This document shows positions 43,253-52,312 of a DNA stretch of 64,000 nucleotides, piece by piece (within the stretch, counting starts at the first letter, position 1; the number at the start of each line of letters is the position of its first letter). Below the pieces are notes generated by a model that did not search any database, had not been told where the DNA came from, and saw nothing but the letters and a program-made list of their open reading frames with translations. The position numbers were made by a program, and so were the translations under genes. Source of the stretch: Rubripirellula reticaptiva (GTDB taxonomy: Bacteria; Planctomycetota; Planctomycetia; Pirellulales; Pirellulaceae); assembly GCF_007860175.1 (NCBI RefSeq), contig NZ_SJPX01000004.1:843781-907780 (forward strand), written 5' to 3'.

Positions 43253-44158
43253 TCAGTAGACTTGATCGTCAACGGGAAAAACTCGTTTCGGGTACCAGGC
43301 GTATCCCTTGCGAATCACGATGCCGCGAATCTGTCCGTCTTCGGTCAACGCGGCTGCTTCGTCGACGCCTTCGGCTTCGTCGCCCGTTTCAATTTCCAAA
43401 CCGTGTCCCAGTCGCGTCGATTGGTTCTCGGTCAGCGTGATCTGGGGCATGTGTGAAACCGCCATCGATGGCGGTAACAGCAGCGGTTCCAGATCATCCT
43501 CACGCAACCGTTCGATCGACACGGCTTTGGTGTGCAAGAAACGCCCGACACCATCGCGTCGAAGATGGGCCATCACTGCGGTTGATCCGGCTGCAGTCGC
43601 CAAGTCCAAGCCGAGCGTTCGAATGTAGGTGCCCGAGCCACAGACGATGTCCATTTCGATTTCAGGGAACGCATAGTTCAAAATTTCGATCGAGTGAATA
43701 TCGACGGTTCGCGACGGCATCTCGACTTCTTCGCCGGCGCGAATTCGCTCGTGCGCACGTTTGCCGTCGATCCAGATGGCTGAATGGGCCGGCGGAGTTT
43801 GCTGGATCGATCCGATCAAGGTCTTGGCGGCGGTTTCCAGTTGGCTGCGAGAGGGGACGGGCAGACGCGGATGCATCTGAACTTTGTCCTCTAAGTCGCC
43901 AGAAACGCTCGATTGACCGATCAGGAATTTTGCTCGGTAGTGTTTCGGTTGTTGCTGGACATAAGGCACCAACCGCACGGCCCGACCGACTCCCATCACC
44001 AAAACGCCTTCGGCCAACGGGTCCAGAGTCCCTGCGTGTCCGACCTTCACTTTAGATCCATCGTCGGTGCGAAGGTTTTTTAATCGTCGCTGAACGACGT
44101 TCACAGCATCGCGCGACGTCATGCCGGGCGGTTTGTAGCAATTGATGAATCCGAACAA
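43253..44158 (-). CDS. truB: tRNA pseudouridine(55) synthase TruB
   Basis: 301 residues. TruB isomerises U55 in the T-loop of tRNA. The catalytic Asp is in GHAGTLDPLAEGVLVMGVGRA, with the family start GFINCYKPPGMTSRDAVN, the VSGDLEDKV-like segment and GTYIRTLGLDLA near the middle. The C-terminal part (about 225-301) is the small PUA-like domain. Length is standard. It is alone here; in many bacteria it follows rbfA or infB, which are not seen. Confidence 0.95.
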   Translation of the reverse strand: MFGFINCYKPPGMTSRDAVNVVQRRLKNLRTDDGSKVKVGHAGTLDPLAEGVLVMGVGRAVRLVPYVQQQPKHYRAKFLIGQSSVSGDLEDKVQMHPRLPVPSRSQLETAAKTLIGSIQQTPPAHSAIWIDGKRAHERIRAGEEVEMPSRTVDIHSIEILNYAFPEIEMDIVCGSGTYIRTLGLDLATAAGSTAVMAHLRRDGVGRFLHTKAVSIERLREDDLEPLLLPPSMAVSHMPQITLTENQSTRLGHGLEIETGDEAEGVDEAAALTEDGQIRGIVIRKGYAWYPKRVFPVDDQVY

Positions 44159-44303
44159 GAAACTATCGAGGGGGGAATTGGTCGGGGTGTTAGGGGCAGC
44201 ACGGTCCGGATAGCTTTACAAAAGATCAGCGTTTCTAGTAGCCCGCCCTGATTAAGCTTGCCCATTGGGGGAACGCCCCCCGGCCGATCCACTTGGACTC
44301 AAA

Positions 44304-44834
44304 ATGAAAAGCGAAAAACTTGTCTTTGAAGGCACTCGGTTCGACATTCACCAGATGGAACTGACCGGAAGTGACGGAAAGACCTATCACCGGGAAGTCA
44401 TTCGCCATCCCGGCGCGGTCGTGCTGTTGCCGTTATTGGATGCCGACACAGTGGTTCTGATCGAAAACCGCCGGCCGACAGTCAACGAAACGTTGTTGGA
44501 ACTGCCGGCCGGGACGCGCGAGCCGGATGAGCCGGCCGAGGCGACCGCGGCTCGCGAATTGATCGAGGAAACCGGCTACCACGCCGGATCGTTGGTCAAA
44601 CTGCACGAGTTTTATTCGGCACCAGGGATCTGCGACGAACTGATGCACCTGTACCTAGCAACCGATTTGACCGCCGGTGATCCAGCTCGAGAAGCCGTCG
44701 AGCAGATCGAAAACCACGTGGCTTCGCGCTCCGATGTGCTCCGGTACATTCGTGAAGGCCGAATCCGCGATGCTAAAACGTTGGTGGGGCTTTACGCGTT
44801 TTTGTATTCGCCACTGATCAGCGGCAATGGCTGA
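44304..44834 (+). CDS. NUDIX hydrolase, ADP-ribose pyrophosphatase-like
   Basis: About 176 residues from the ATG at 44304; a TTG at 44265 opens the frame earlier but is unlikely. The NUDIX box is intact: GTREPDEPAEATAARELIEETGY, giving all Glu metal ligands. The preceding LLELPAG and later EFYSAPGICDELMHLYLA are typical of ADP-ribose pyrophosphatase / GDP-mannose hydrolase types. It clears ADP-ribose or related nucleotide sugars in the cytoplasm. It is followed by an aquaporin gene 57 bp on. Confidence 0.9.
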   Translation: MKSEKLVFEGTRFDIHQMELTGSDGKTYHREVIRHPGAVVLLPLLDADTVVLIENRRPTVNETLLELPAGTREPDEPAEATAARELIEETGYHAGSLVKLHEFYSAPGICDELMHLYLATDLTAGDPAREAVEQIENHVASRSDVLRYIREGRIRDAKTLVGLYAFLYSPLISGNG

Positions 44835-44891
44835 AATTTGTTCAATGACTGATGCTTATTCGTCTCTGTCCCACCCTTGAGAATCCCGTCA

Positions 44892-45554
44892 ATGCAAACT
44901 CCTTTGCCGACTCGGTGCCTGTCTGAGTTTTTAGGAACGTTTTTTCTGGTGGTGATCGGTTGTGGCGCGATCGCAGTCGATGTGCGTACCTTGGCTTTGA
45001 CTCACGTTGGCGTCGCGATCGTTTGGGGGCTGATTGTGTTGACGATGATCTACGCGATCGGCAGCGTCAGCGGCGCGCATATGAACCCAGCCGTCACGAT
45101 CGCGTTTGCCTGTTTCAGAAAGCTGCCGGTGAAAGACGTGATTGGTTACGTTCCCGCCCAATGCTTGGGGGCTTTGGCCGGCGCGCTTGCGATTCGGTCG
45201 GTGTTGGGCCTCGATGACGGGTTGCTCGGTGCGACGACAGTGAAGGCTGGACTATCGCCGCTGGCCGGAATGGCCGTTGAAGCGATGATGACGGCCATTT
45301 TGATGTTCGTCGTCATGGGCGTGTCGACTGGCGCCAAGGAAGAATCAATCACTGCCGGAATTGCCGTAGGGGCAACCATTGCGATGGAGGCCTTTGTTGC
45401 TGGCCCGCTGACCGCTGCGTCGATGAATCCGGCTCGAAGTATCGGGCCGGCGCTGGCGTCGGGGCACCTGACCGACTTGTGGGTCTATATTGTTGGACCG
45501 ATCTTGGGCGCGATTGTCGGTGGGCTGCTGCGGATCGCAATCCACAAGAAATAG
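44892..45554 (+). CDS. Aquaporin (MIP family)
   Basis: About 220 residues, start ATG at 44892. Both NPA boxes are present (SGAHMNPAVT and AASMNPARS) and six hydrophobic spans fit. The segment before the second NPA (VAGPLTAASMNPARSIG) and the Arg right after it fit a water-selective aquaporin Z type, and the size matches. It passes water, and maybe small solutes, across the inner membrane. Osmotic control is plausible but no regulatory site is visible. Confidence 0.93.
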   Translation: MQTPLPTRCLSEFLGTFFLVVIGCGAIAVDVRTLALTHVGVAIVWGLIVLTMIYAIGSVSGAHMNPAVTIAFACFRKLPVKDVIGYVPAQCLGALAGALAIRSVLGLDDGLLGATTVKAGLSPLAGMAVEAMMTAILMFVVMGVSTGAKEESITAGIAVGATIAMEAFVAGPLTAASMNPARSIGPALASGHLTDLWVYIVGPILGAIVGGLLRIAIHKK

Positions 45555-45686
45555 AGTCCCTTCCATGCTGATTCGTTCCATGTTCGTCATTGCCGAAGCC
45601 TCGCGACGCATGAAACCGAACCGCGCCGCCTTGCATCGCAGCGTCATCGCGACCAGCCTATTGTTTTTGAAAACCGGAGAATTGAA

Positions 45687-46613
45687 ATGATGTTTCGAGT
45701 AAGCGCTTTCTTAATGGCCTGTCTGATCAGCCTCGCGTCTGTGACCGGGCAGGCTCCTGCGGCAGCGGAAACAGTTGCTGTGGATGCGGATTTAGTTGTG
45801 CCGGTTTGGCCAGCCCAGCCGCCAACTTGGGACGCTCCGACCGAGCCCGAACACGACACGTCGGGTGATAACGGCCGCGACGTTGCGGGTAAACGCGTGA
45901 TTCGATTGGGGCATGTTTCGACGCCCCAGTTGCATGTCTACCGGCCCATCAAGAACGACACAGGCACCGTGGTCGTGGTTTGTCCCGGCGGCGGTTACTC
46001 GATTTTGGCCTGGGACTTGGAAGGCACCGAAATCGCAAAGTGGTTTCAGTCGATCGGCGTCACGGCAGCGGTGTTGAAGTACCGCGTTCCCACCGGTAGA
46101 AGCGAGGCACCGTGGTTGGCCCCCGTCCAAGACGTCCAGCGTTCGATCAGCTTGATTCGCGGCGGTAATATTGAAGGTGTTGAAGCAACGCAGATTGGCG
46201 TGATGGGTTTTTCGGCTGGCGGTAATGCGGCGGCTCGCGCGTCGCTGGCAACGCAGCGGTTTTACGAGCCGTTTGACGACGCGGACGAAGCGAAATGCAC
46301 ACCGGACTTTTCGATTCTGGTTTACCCAGCATGGCTGGTTAAAAAAGATGCGCCGAATGAACTGATCGACGAAGTGAAAGTCACGAGTGAATCACCAGCG
46401 ATGTTTTTCGCACACGCATCGGACGATCGCGTCACTCCGATGAGTAGCGTGACGCTTTACAGCGAGCTGAAGAATAATGGTATCGACGGTTCGCTACACA
46501 TCTTCGGCAGCGGTGGACACGGATTCGGCGGACGCATCGCTGGCCAGCCAACGGACGCATGGCGTGGTCTTTGCGAAACTTGGATGAAAAGCAAAGGTTG
46601 GCTCGCCCAGTGA
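45687..46613 (+). CDS. Secreted alpha/beta hydrolase, BD-FAE-like (paralogue of 8103-9011)
   Basis: 308 residues with signal peptide (MMFRVSAFLMACLISLASVTGQAPAAAE). Motifs match the esterase at 8103: VVVCPGGGYSILAWDLEGTEIAKWF, LKYRVP, VMGFSAGGNAAARA (nucleophile), ASDDRVTPMSS (acid) and GSGGHGFGG (His). The mature N-terminus has VPVWPAQPPTWDAP, a typical linker of planctomycete exported esterases. It likely removes acyl groups from polysaccharides. Its stop overlaps the next gene by four bases (GTGA). Confidence 0.88.
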   Translation: MMFRVSAFLMACLISLASVTGQAPAAAETVAVDADLVVPVWPAQPPTWDAPTEPEHDTSGDNGRDVAGKRVIRLGHVSTPQLHVYRPIKNDTGTVVVVCPGGGYSILAWDLEGTEIAKWFQSIGVTAAVLKYRVPTGRSEAPWLAPVQDVQRSISLIRGGNIEGVEATQIGVMGFSAGGNAAARASLATQRFYEPFDDADEAKCTPDFSILVYPAWLVKKDAPNELIDEVKVTSESPAMFFAHASDDRVTPMSSVTLYSELKNNGIDGSLHIFGSGGHGFGGRIAGQPTDAWRGLCETWMKSKGWLAQ

Positions 46614-47290
46614 CAGATGCTCATCAAAATGAACCAGCGTCTGCGGCGAAAAAGCCATCGCCGTCGGCGCCGATCAAGCCAGACCAGGAATGGGCCAACG
46701 CGCTGACACACGGACTGGCCGCATTTGGCAGCGTGGTTTTGGGCTTCTTTTTGATACGTGAAGCGTCCACGGTCAGTGCCGGAATGATGATCGCGTGTCT
46801 GGCATATATCACGTCGGTGTTTGGGACGTTTTTCTGTTCAACGTTGTCGCACGTCATCTTTCGTCAACCGCTGCTCGACAAGCTGCGAGCTTGGGATCAA
46901 GCGATGATCTACACGATGATTTCGGGCACCTACACACCGATGGTGTTCATGTTCTGTCCCGACAGCATGCGAACCGGCTTGCTGATCGCGATCTGGGTCG
47001 CCGCCGCAGCGGGATTTTTGATGAAAGTCGCCGTTCGCCACCGAATCAACTCGATCGGAACTGTTTCGTACCTGTTGCTCGGTTGGCTTCCTGCACTTCC
47101 CCTGGTCGGTAACGTGCCAGGCGAATTGGTGGGGTGGATGGTCGCCGGCGGTGTTCTTTACACACTTGGCGTATTGTTCTTAATCAACGACTCTCGAATT
47201 CGCTATCTACACGCTGTTTGGCACCTGTTCGTGATGGCCGCCGCCGGGTGCCACTACTACGGGATTTGGAAGCAAGTGGTCGCGGCATAG
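46610..47290 (+). CDS. Haemolysin III / YqfA-like membrane protein
   Basis: About 226 residues from the GTG at 46610, which overlaps the esterase stop (GTGA). The frame is open further upstream, but those residues fall in the esterase. Seven hydrophobic spans with HlyIII/PAQR features: EWANALTHGLAAFGSVVLGFF, STLSHVIFR (Ser/His), WDQAMIYTMISGTYTPMVFMF (Asp plus later His) and a late HAVWHLFVMAAAGCHYYGIW. The conserved Ser, Asp and three His form the zinc site of the superfamily. Despite the name, haemolysis is not established for most members. Confidence 0.85.
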   Translation: MTDAHQNEPASAAKKPSPSAPIKPDQEWANALTHGLAAFGSVVLGFFLIREASTVSAGMMIACLAYITSVFGTFFCSTLSHVIFRQPLLDKLRAWDQAMIYTMISGTYTPMVFMFCPDSMRTGLLIAIWVAAAAGFLMKVAVRHRINSIGTVSYLLLGWLPALPLVGNVPGELVGWMVAGGVLYTLGVLFLINDSRIRYLHAVWHLFVMAAAGCHYYGIWKQVVAA

Positions 47291-47317
47291 TTCGATGTGA
47301 CGAAATCTGTGCGCCGA

Positions 47318-48631
47318 TCATTTCTTTAGCAAGTGCAGTGCGGCTGCGGTCATCGTCACCACCGCTGTTCGCATGGTTGGTTCGAAATCCGGATAGTAGT
47401 GCCCGCTGTGCAAGGAAGGCGGCGGCACTTCCAGTTCAGCAAATCGATCGAGTCGCGATTGAGTCACACTGCCAAGCTTGTACATCAAGATTGGGACGCC
47501 TTCGCGGCCGTACCGGCTAAAGTCTTCGCCGCCCATCGACGGTTCGCTCACCAGCACGTTCTGCTCGCCGATGGCGTCTTTGAAAACCTCTCGCAAACGA
47601 CCGGCCAGTTCCGCGTTGTTTTCTAATGACGGTGTCCCTTGACTGAACAGCAGTTCCGGTGACGGTGCACCATAGCTTTCGGCAACGGCATTCGCTTTGC
47701 GGGTGATCGCTGCCAGCACTTGTTTTCGGACTTCGTCGCCATAAGTTCGTACCGTCAACTGCAAGTGGCACGAGTCACCGATGATGTTGTGTTTGGTGCC
47801 GCCAGCGATCGCCCCTACCGTGATCACGACCGGGGCGCTGGGTTTGATTTCGCGGCTCGCGATGGTCTGTAGTGACATTACCAAGTCGGCCGCTTGAACG
47901 ATCGGATCGATGGTCGTTTCGGGCGCAGCCCCGTGGCCGCCGCGACCCTTGACGTCAATGTCGACGCTATCGACGTTTGCCTGAGTGAATCCGGCCAGCA
48001 CGCCGACTTGACCTGCCGGCGTATCGCCCGACACATGCAAGGCAACAGCGAAGTCGGGTTTGGGAAAATTTGTAAAAAGCCCATCGTCGATCATCGCTCG
48101 GGCGCCTTCGCCTTTTTCTTCGGCCGGCTGCGCGATCACCATCAACGTTCCCGACCAGTCTTGCCGGTGAGTCGCCATGTACTTTGCGACGGCGATCATG
48201 TTGGTCATGTGAATGTCATGGCCACAAGCGTGCATCACACCTGCGGAGACGCCGCTCGGCAGCGAGACGTCCTTTGTCGACGCGTAGTCGAGCTGCGTCA
48301 ATTCGGTTACCGGCAACGCGTCCATGTCGCAGCGAAGCATCAAAGTGGGCCCGTCGCCGTTCCGCAGAATCCCTACCACTCCCTTGATCCCAACCTGAGC
48401 CGTGACGTCGAACCCTTCGCGGCGCCAATGGTCGGCCATCAAGTCGGCAGTTGCCGATTCGTCCCAAGACAGTTCTGGGTTTTGGTGCAGGTTGCAGTAG
48501 ATCCCAAACAAGTCTTGGCCCTGGGTGTCAAACCAATCCGAAATTGGCTTTGCAATCGGCGTCTGCGCCCATGCCGAATTCGAGACAGCGGCGACCGCTA
48601 GGGCAGCGGAAAAGAGGAGAGTTCGCATCAA
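47318..48631 (-). CDS. Exported M20-family amidohydrolase / peptidase
   Basis: 437 residues with signal peptide (MMRTLLFSAALAVAAVSNSAWA). M20D-type amidohydrolases of the IAA-amino acid hydrolase/hippurate hydrolase kind cut N-acyl amino acids. The first half has LRCDMDALPV and HACGHDIHMTNM (metal His/Cys), and AEEKGEGARAMIDDG (Glu). The middle dimerisation domain and the end (EPSMGGEDFSRYGREGVPILMYKLG) follow the family. All expected ligands appear intact. It is convergent with the HlyIII gene. Confidence 0.9.
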   Translation of the reverse strand: MMRTLLFSAALAVAAVSNSAWAQTPIAKPISDWFDTQGQDLFGIYCNLHQNPELSWDESATADLMADHWRREGFDVTAQVGIKGVVGILRNGDGPTLMLRCDMDALPVTELTQLDYASTKDVSLPSGVSAGVMHACGHDIHMTNMIAVAKYMATHRQDWSGTLMVIAQPAEEKGEGARAMIDDGLFTNFPKPDFAVALHVSGDTPAGQVGVLAGFTQANVDSVDIDVKGRGGHGAAPETTIDPIVQAADLVMSLQTIASREIKPSAPVVITVGAIAGGTKHNIIGDSCHLQLTVRTYGDEVRKQVLAAITRKANAVAESYGAPSPELLFSQGTPSLENNAELAGRLREVFKDAIGEQNVLVSEPSMGGEDFSRYGREGVPILMYKLGSVTQSRLDRFAELEVPPPSLHSGHYYPDFEPTMRTAVVTMTAAALHLLKK

Positions 48632-48763
48632 GGGAGCTGGCTTCGCAAATGACGGGGGAAAAAGTCGCTGCTGGTGCTGCGAACCGTTCGTTGATTAAAC
48701 CCATATTCAGCGTAGCGAACAACGGTTACCGAAACGCGGCGAACCTAAACCGTTCGCAAGCCG

Positions 48764-49720
48764 TCAGTCTCGCTTGATCCAAGGATTGTCAGTGACAGCA
48801 TCAACTTCGGTGGTCAAGAACTTGACGATCGCTGGGATCACTTCGCTGACGTCGTTCACTAGCGACGGGCCGCTCAACGCCGTTCCGACCATTTTTCCTT
48901 CGAATTTGCTGACCGTGCCACCGCCGGCCCGCTTCTTGAGTCCTTCGACTCGTTTGATGATGCGGTTGGCTTCTCCCGCTTCGGGACTCTCTTTTCCAGC
49001 GACGACCATGATCGGTAACTGCATGATGGCCGGCGAATTAAGCCCCTGGTCAAGCGAAATTGATTTGATCTGCTTTTCCGGCGAGATCAACACGAGTGCT
49101 TTGACGTCTTGCCCTTGTTTCTTGCTGCCGATGCTGGGGAAGCTCCAATCTCGCGCTGCCCAGTGAGCCGCCATCACGCATCCTTCCCGGATCCCGATGA
49201 CAACCATCGCATTGAGGTTCAGGTTTTCTTCGTCGTTCTCATCTTTTAAGAAACCCTTCGCGGTTTCGAGGTCTCGTAAAATGATGTTCTGGATGTCGAA
49301 CTTGCCCATCTGCGGAACGTTAAACGATTGTGTTTTTCCAGCCGCCACGTATTCGGTGCTGCCGCCGTGCCCGCGATAGTCAGGGACTAGCACGGCACAT
49401 CCCGCACCGCGAAGCTCCATTGCCAATTTATAGTACGGGCTCGCTGATCCTTCCCACTCGTGAACAACCATCACGGTGATCGCTTCTTTGCCCTTTGCTG
49501 ATGGAAAATAGAACGCGCGCAGGTTGATGCCGTCTTTAGTCTTCAGCGTCACCGGCCGCGGTTTTAATTTGGCATCCGCTTTCGTTTTCGGCTTCGCCGC
49601 AGGTTGAGCTGACGCTACCACTGCGACCGCGATGGCCGCCAAGAAAACAAGTCCGCTAAAGATTCGGCGTGACTGGACTTGGGCATTTTCCGTTTTCAAA
49701 GTTGCCGCCATCGATCGCAT
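48764..49720 (-). CDS. Exported alpha/beta-hydrolase-fold protein without nucleophile
   Basis: 318 residues with a membrane/signal segment (RIFSGLVFLAAIAVAVVASA). The mature part has the alpha/beta-hydrolase pattern: ITVMVVHEWEGSASPYY (first strand and His-Glu loop), GAGCAVLVPDYRGHGGST. In place of the nucleophile elbow GxSxG is GIREG (residues 176-180), so the Ser is Arg. I also see no convincing catalytic His at the end. It is probably a non-enzymatic binding protein or has changed chemistry. Start may be 49711. Confidence 0.78.
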   Translation of the reverse strand: MRSMAATLKTENAQVQSRRIFSGLVFLAAIAVAVVASAQPAAKPKTKADAKLKPRPVTLKTKDGINLRAFYFPSAKGKEAITVMVVHEWEGSASPYYKLAMELRGAGCAVLVPDYRGHGGSTEYVAAGKTQSFNVPQMGKFDIQNIILRDLETAKGFLKDENDEENLNLNAMVVIGIREGCVMAAHWAARDWSFPSIGSKKQGQDVKALVLISPEKQIKSISLDQGLNSPAIMQLPIMVVAGKESPEAGEANRIIKRVEGLKKRAGGGTVSKFEGKMVGTALSGPSLVNDVSEVIPAIVKFLTTEVDAVTDNPWIKRD

Positions 49721-49860
49721 TCAAGTGTCCTATTTTGAGTTTGCCCAGCAACGTATTCACATTCGCCGGCAAGAATCTTTTTCTAAGATCAGCAAACAAG
49801 GCATCAAACCTCGCCTTGCTGCCTAAAGTTTAGACTTCTTTTAGGTTAGATGGGGCACCA

Positions 49861-50019
49861 TCACCGGTCAAACAGACGATACTTCAACAAGTCTGTCCAC
49901 TCGGGTTCAGTTCGCTTCAACGGTTTACCGTCTTGCAGGATATCCGCAATGGGAATCGCCAGAATTCCGTCGTCCGAATGCTCGAGATGCGATTGCCCAG
50001 ATCGCTCGCGACTGATCAA
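49861..50019 (-). pseudogene. Possible small or degraded coding frame between hydrolase and tRNA-His
   Basis: A minus-strand frame open from 50094 to a TGA at 49861-49863 reads like real protein (the end is TEPEWTDLLKYRLFDR, the middle DGILAIPIADILQDG). It has no ATG; the earliest plausible start is a TTG at 50017-50019, giving 52 residues. It may be the remnant of a longer gene or a small gene with a rare start. The rest of the 410-bp gap (49721-50131) shows nothing else. Weakly supported; included because composition is protein-like. Confidence 0.35.
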
Positions 50020-50131
50020 TTTCCAATCTGGCTCACGATTTGGACTACAAGATTGACTCGCCAGAACCGAATCGTCGGGGCATGGAAACGCTAGCTAGCG
50101 TCGCGGCAGGTAAAAACCAGCCAAAAGATAG

Positions 50132-50206
50132 GGTGGAAGACGGGACTCGAACCCGCGACATTCGGTACCACAAACCGACGCTCTAACCAACTGAGCTACA
50201 ACCACC
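50132..50206 (-). tRNA. tRNA-His (GTG)
   Basis: On the minus strand the sequence folds into a full cloverleaf: an extra 5' G (the G-1 of tRNA-His) before GTGGTTG, D arm GCTC...GAGC, anticodon arm TCGGT / TTGTGGT / ACCGA with anticodon GTG, and T arm GCGGG / TTCGAGT / CCCGT. C73 faces G-1 and CCA is not encoded. The acceptor stem has two adjacent U-U mismatches (positions 5-68 and 6-67), which is unusual. It lies 190 bp downstream of the sigma factor gene on the same strand. Confidence 0.93.
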
Positions 50207-50396
50207 GTGATTTGGTAAAGATTACGCACCGGTGTCGGTTCAGTCAACTCCTGGCCCGGCCCAGAAAGATCGAATCTTGCACCTGGTTGAGCCAAGGATT
50301 CGATTGGATCGATTGGGCCGAGAAAACCCGCAATAACGCTGCGATGGACGTGTTTTCGTCGCATCGCGTTAGCCAGGAATACGGCGTTTGCCGGCT

Positions 50397-52070
50397 TTAG
50401 ACCGCCTCGCTGCCTTCAAGAATCTGCAATTCGGCACCGTCCAGGAAGCTGACCAGCGACTTGGCACGATATGGTTGTTGCAGTTTGCGAACGGCTTTGC
50501 TTTCGATTTGGCGAACTCGTTCGCGAGTGACCTGGAAAATCCGGCCGACTTCCTCGAGCGTGTACGTGTAGCCGTCAGCCAGTCCGTAACGGAGACGCAA
50601 GATTTCGCGTTCGCGATAATTCAGCGTTTCCATCGCTCGGTCGATCTGAGTCTTCAGAGCTTCGCGATTCGTTTCCATCAACGGATCGACGTCGCGGTGA
50701 TCTTCTAAGAACTCGCCGAAGACGCTTTCTTCGTGATCGCCGATCGGTTGGTCAAGCGACAAAGGTTGGCGACTCATCTTCAAGATGATTCTTGTGTCGT
50801 CGATCGACAAACCACTGCGAGCACAGACTTCTTCGGGAGTTGGTTCGCGTCCGTTTTCTTGGACAAGTTCACGCGTGATTTGGCGAACCTTGTTCATCGT
50901 GTCGATCATATGAACAGGCACGCGGATCGTCCGGCTCTGGTCGGCGATGGCGCGAGTGATCGCTTGACGAATCCACCACGTTGCATACGTGCTGAACTTG
51001 TAACCGCGAGCGTGTTCGAATTTATCAACCGCACGCATCAGGCCGGTGTTGCCTTCTTGGATCAAGTCCAAGAACGACAAGCCGCGGTTACGATATTTCT
51101 TGGCGATTGAAACGACCAAACGCAAGTTTCCAGCCGATAAAACTCGCTTCGCGGCGTCATAGTCGTCGCGGTACGCGTCGCATCGTTTGATCCGGCGCGA
51201 CAGTGTGGCAGGCGTTTCAAAGGTCAAACGCATCAGGTACGTCAGCTCGCTCTTCAGTTCGGCAGCCGTCTGCGTGCCCGGCACCGACATTGCCTGAGCA
51301 TCACTCAGTTGTGTGCGAATTTCGGTCATGCGTTCGTTGGCACGGCGAAGCTTTTCAAACAACGGTTGCAGCTTGTTGGTTCGCAAGTTCATTTCTTCGA
51401 TCAAACGAACCGCTTTGTTGCGACGAATGACCAGGTTCTTCCATGCGGCCCGACGCTGGCGAATGGGCATCTTACGATTGATCGCGGTCATGTAGTCGGC
51501 TCGGTTAAGCGACAATAAGTGCTGAATCGTGCGAACGTTAGGGATGATCCGCAACATGATCGCTTTCTTTTCTGGCGCGTTGGTCACACTGACTTCGATT
51601 GTGCGGTCCAATCGCAGCGTCTTGTCGCGAACCTGTTCCAGCAACTTCAACGCACCCTGCAGCATGAAGTCGGTCGCCATCATCGTTTGGCGATAGCGGA
51701 CACGAGTCTTTTCGATTTGCTTCGCAGCCGAGACTTCTTGCTCGCGGGTCAGCAATGGAATCTGCCCCATCTGCATCAAATACATGCGGACAGGATCCTC
51801 GGTCGGGTCGGACATCATTTCGTCGCGACGGCGAGGAACGTCATCAGTCAGAGAGTCGTCGTCCAAGGAATCAGCCAATTCTTGGCCCATCACCCGATTC
51901 CGTCGGCTGACAGATTCGTCAGCGTCGAACGCGTCATCTTGCAGACTGCGGCTAATAAATTTTTTACCCACGAGCGGTTCCTCGGTCCCCAGGTCATAAC
52001 GATCAGTTTGGTTCGAGAGAGACCAAGCAGGAGCGGTGCCATCGCTCCAAGAGAGTAGGGCATATATCAT
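50397..52070 (-). CDS. rpoD: RNA polymerase primary-type sigma factor (RpoD/SigA)
   Basis: 557 residues. Region 1.2 is at about 92-120 ([22 protein letters not shown]). Region 2 is at about 345-410 ([58 protein letters not shown]). Region 3 includes [20 protein letters not shown], and region 4.2 [26 protein letters not shown]. Between 1.2 and 2 is a non-conserved section of about 200 residues. The N-terminal 90 residues are variable and acidic rather than a clear region 1.1. All promoter-binding helices of a group 1 factor are present. A short extra tail follows region 4. The start at 52070 is tentative; later Met residues exist. Confidence 0.93.
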   Translation of the reverse strand: MIYALLSWSDGTAPAWSLSNQTDRYDLGTEEPLVGKKFISRSLQDDAFDADESVSRRNRVMGQELADSLDDDSLTDDVPRRRDEMMSDPTEDPVRMYLMQMGQIPLLTREQEVSAAKQIEKTRVRYRQTMMATDFMLQGALKLLEQVRDKTLRLDRTIEVSVTNAPEKKAIMLRIIPNVRTIQHLLSLNRADYMTAINRKMPIRQRRAAWKNLVIRRNKAVRLIEEMNLRTNKLQPLFEKLRRANERMTEIRTQLSDAQAMSVPGTQTAAELKSELTYLMRLTFETPATLSRRIKRCDAYRDDYDAAKRVLSAGNLRLVVSIAKKYRNRGLSFLDLIQEGNTGLMRAVDKFEHARGYKFSTYATWWIRQAITRAIADQSRTIRVPVHMIDTMNKVRQITRELVQENGREPTPEEVCARSGLSIDDTRIILKMSRQPLSLDQPIGDHEESVFGEFLEDHRDVDPLMETNREALKTQIDRAMETLNYREREILRLRYGLADGYTYTLEEVGRIFQVTRERVRQIESKAVRKLQQPYRAKSLVSFLDGAELQILEGSEAV

Positions 52071-52312
52071 GGCAAGTCGTTTGGTGCAAAGAGGTTGCGT
52101 GAATAGTTACCGTAAACGCCGACCCCTCGTGCGTTGTGAATTGACCACACAATGATGTTGCTAAAAAACAACGTCTGTCGTGGTGGTGATTCACGACGAT
52201 TGGCGACCCCGATGGCCGTCAATTCGTCTCAGTCCTGAAGATTAGGTTACGTTCGCGGCCTACACGGTCTGCGTCAAAGGATTTACACTGTTTCTGATAA
52301 CGGCGGTCCGAG

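Noticed and set aside
50090-50099. Perfect 10-bp palindrome GCTAGCTAGC beside tRNA-His
   Set aside because: Too short and too simple to assign as an attachment or operator site; no integrase or direct repeat of the tRNA end nearby.
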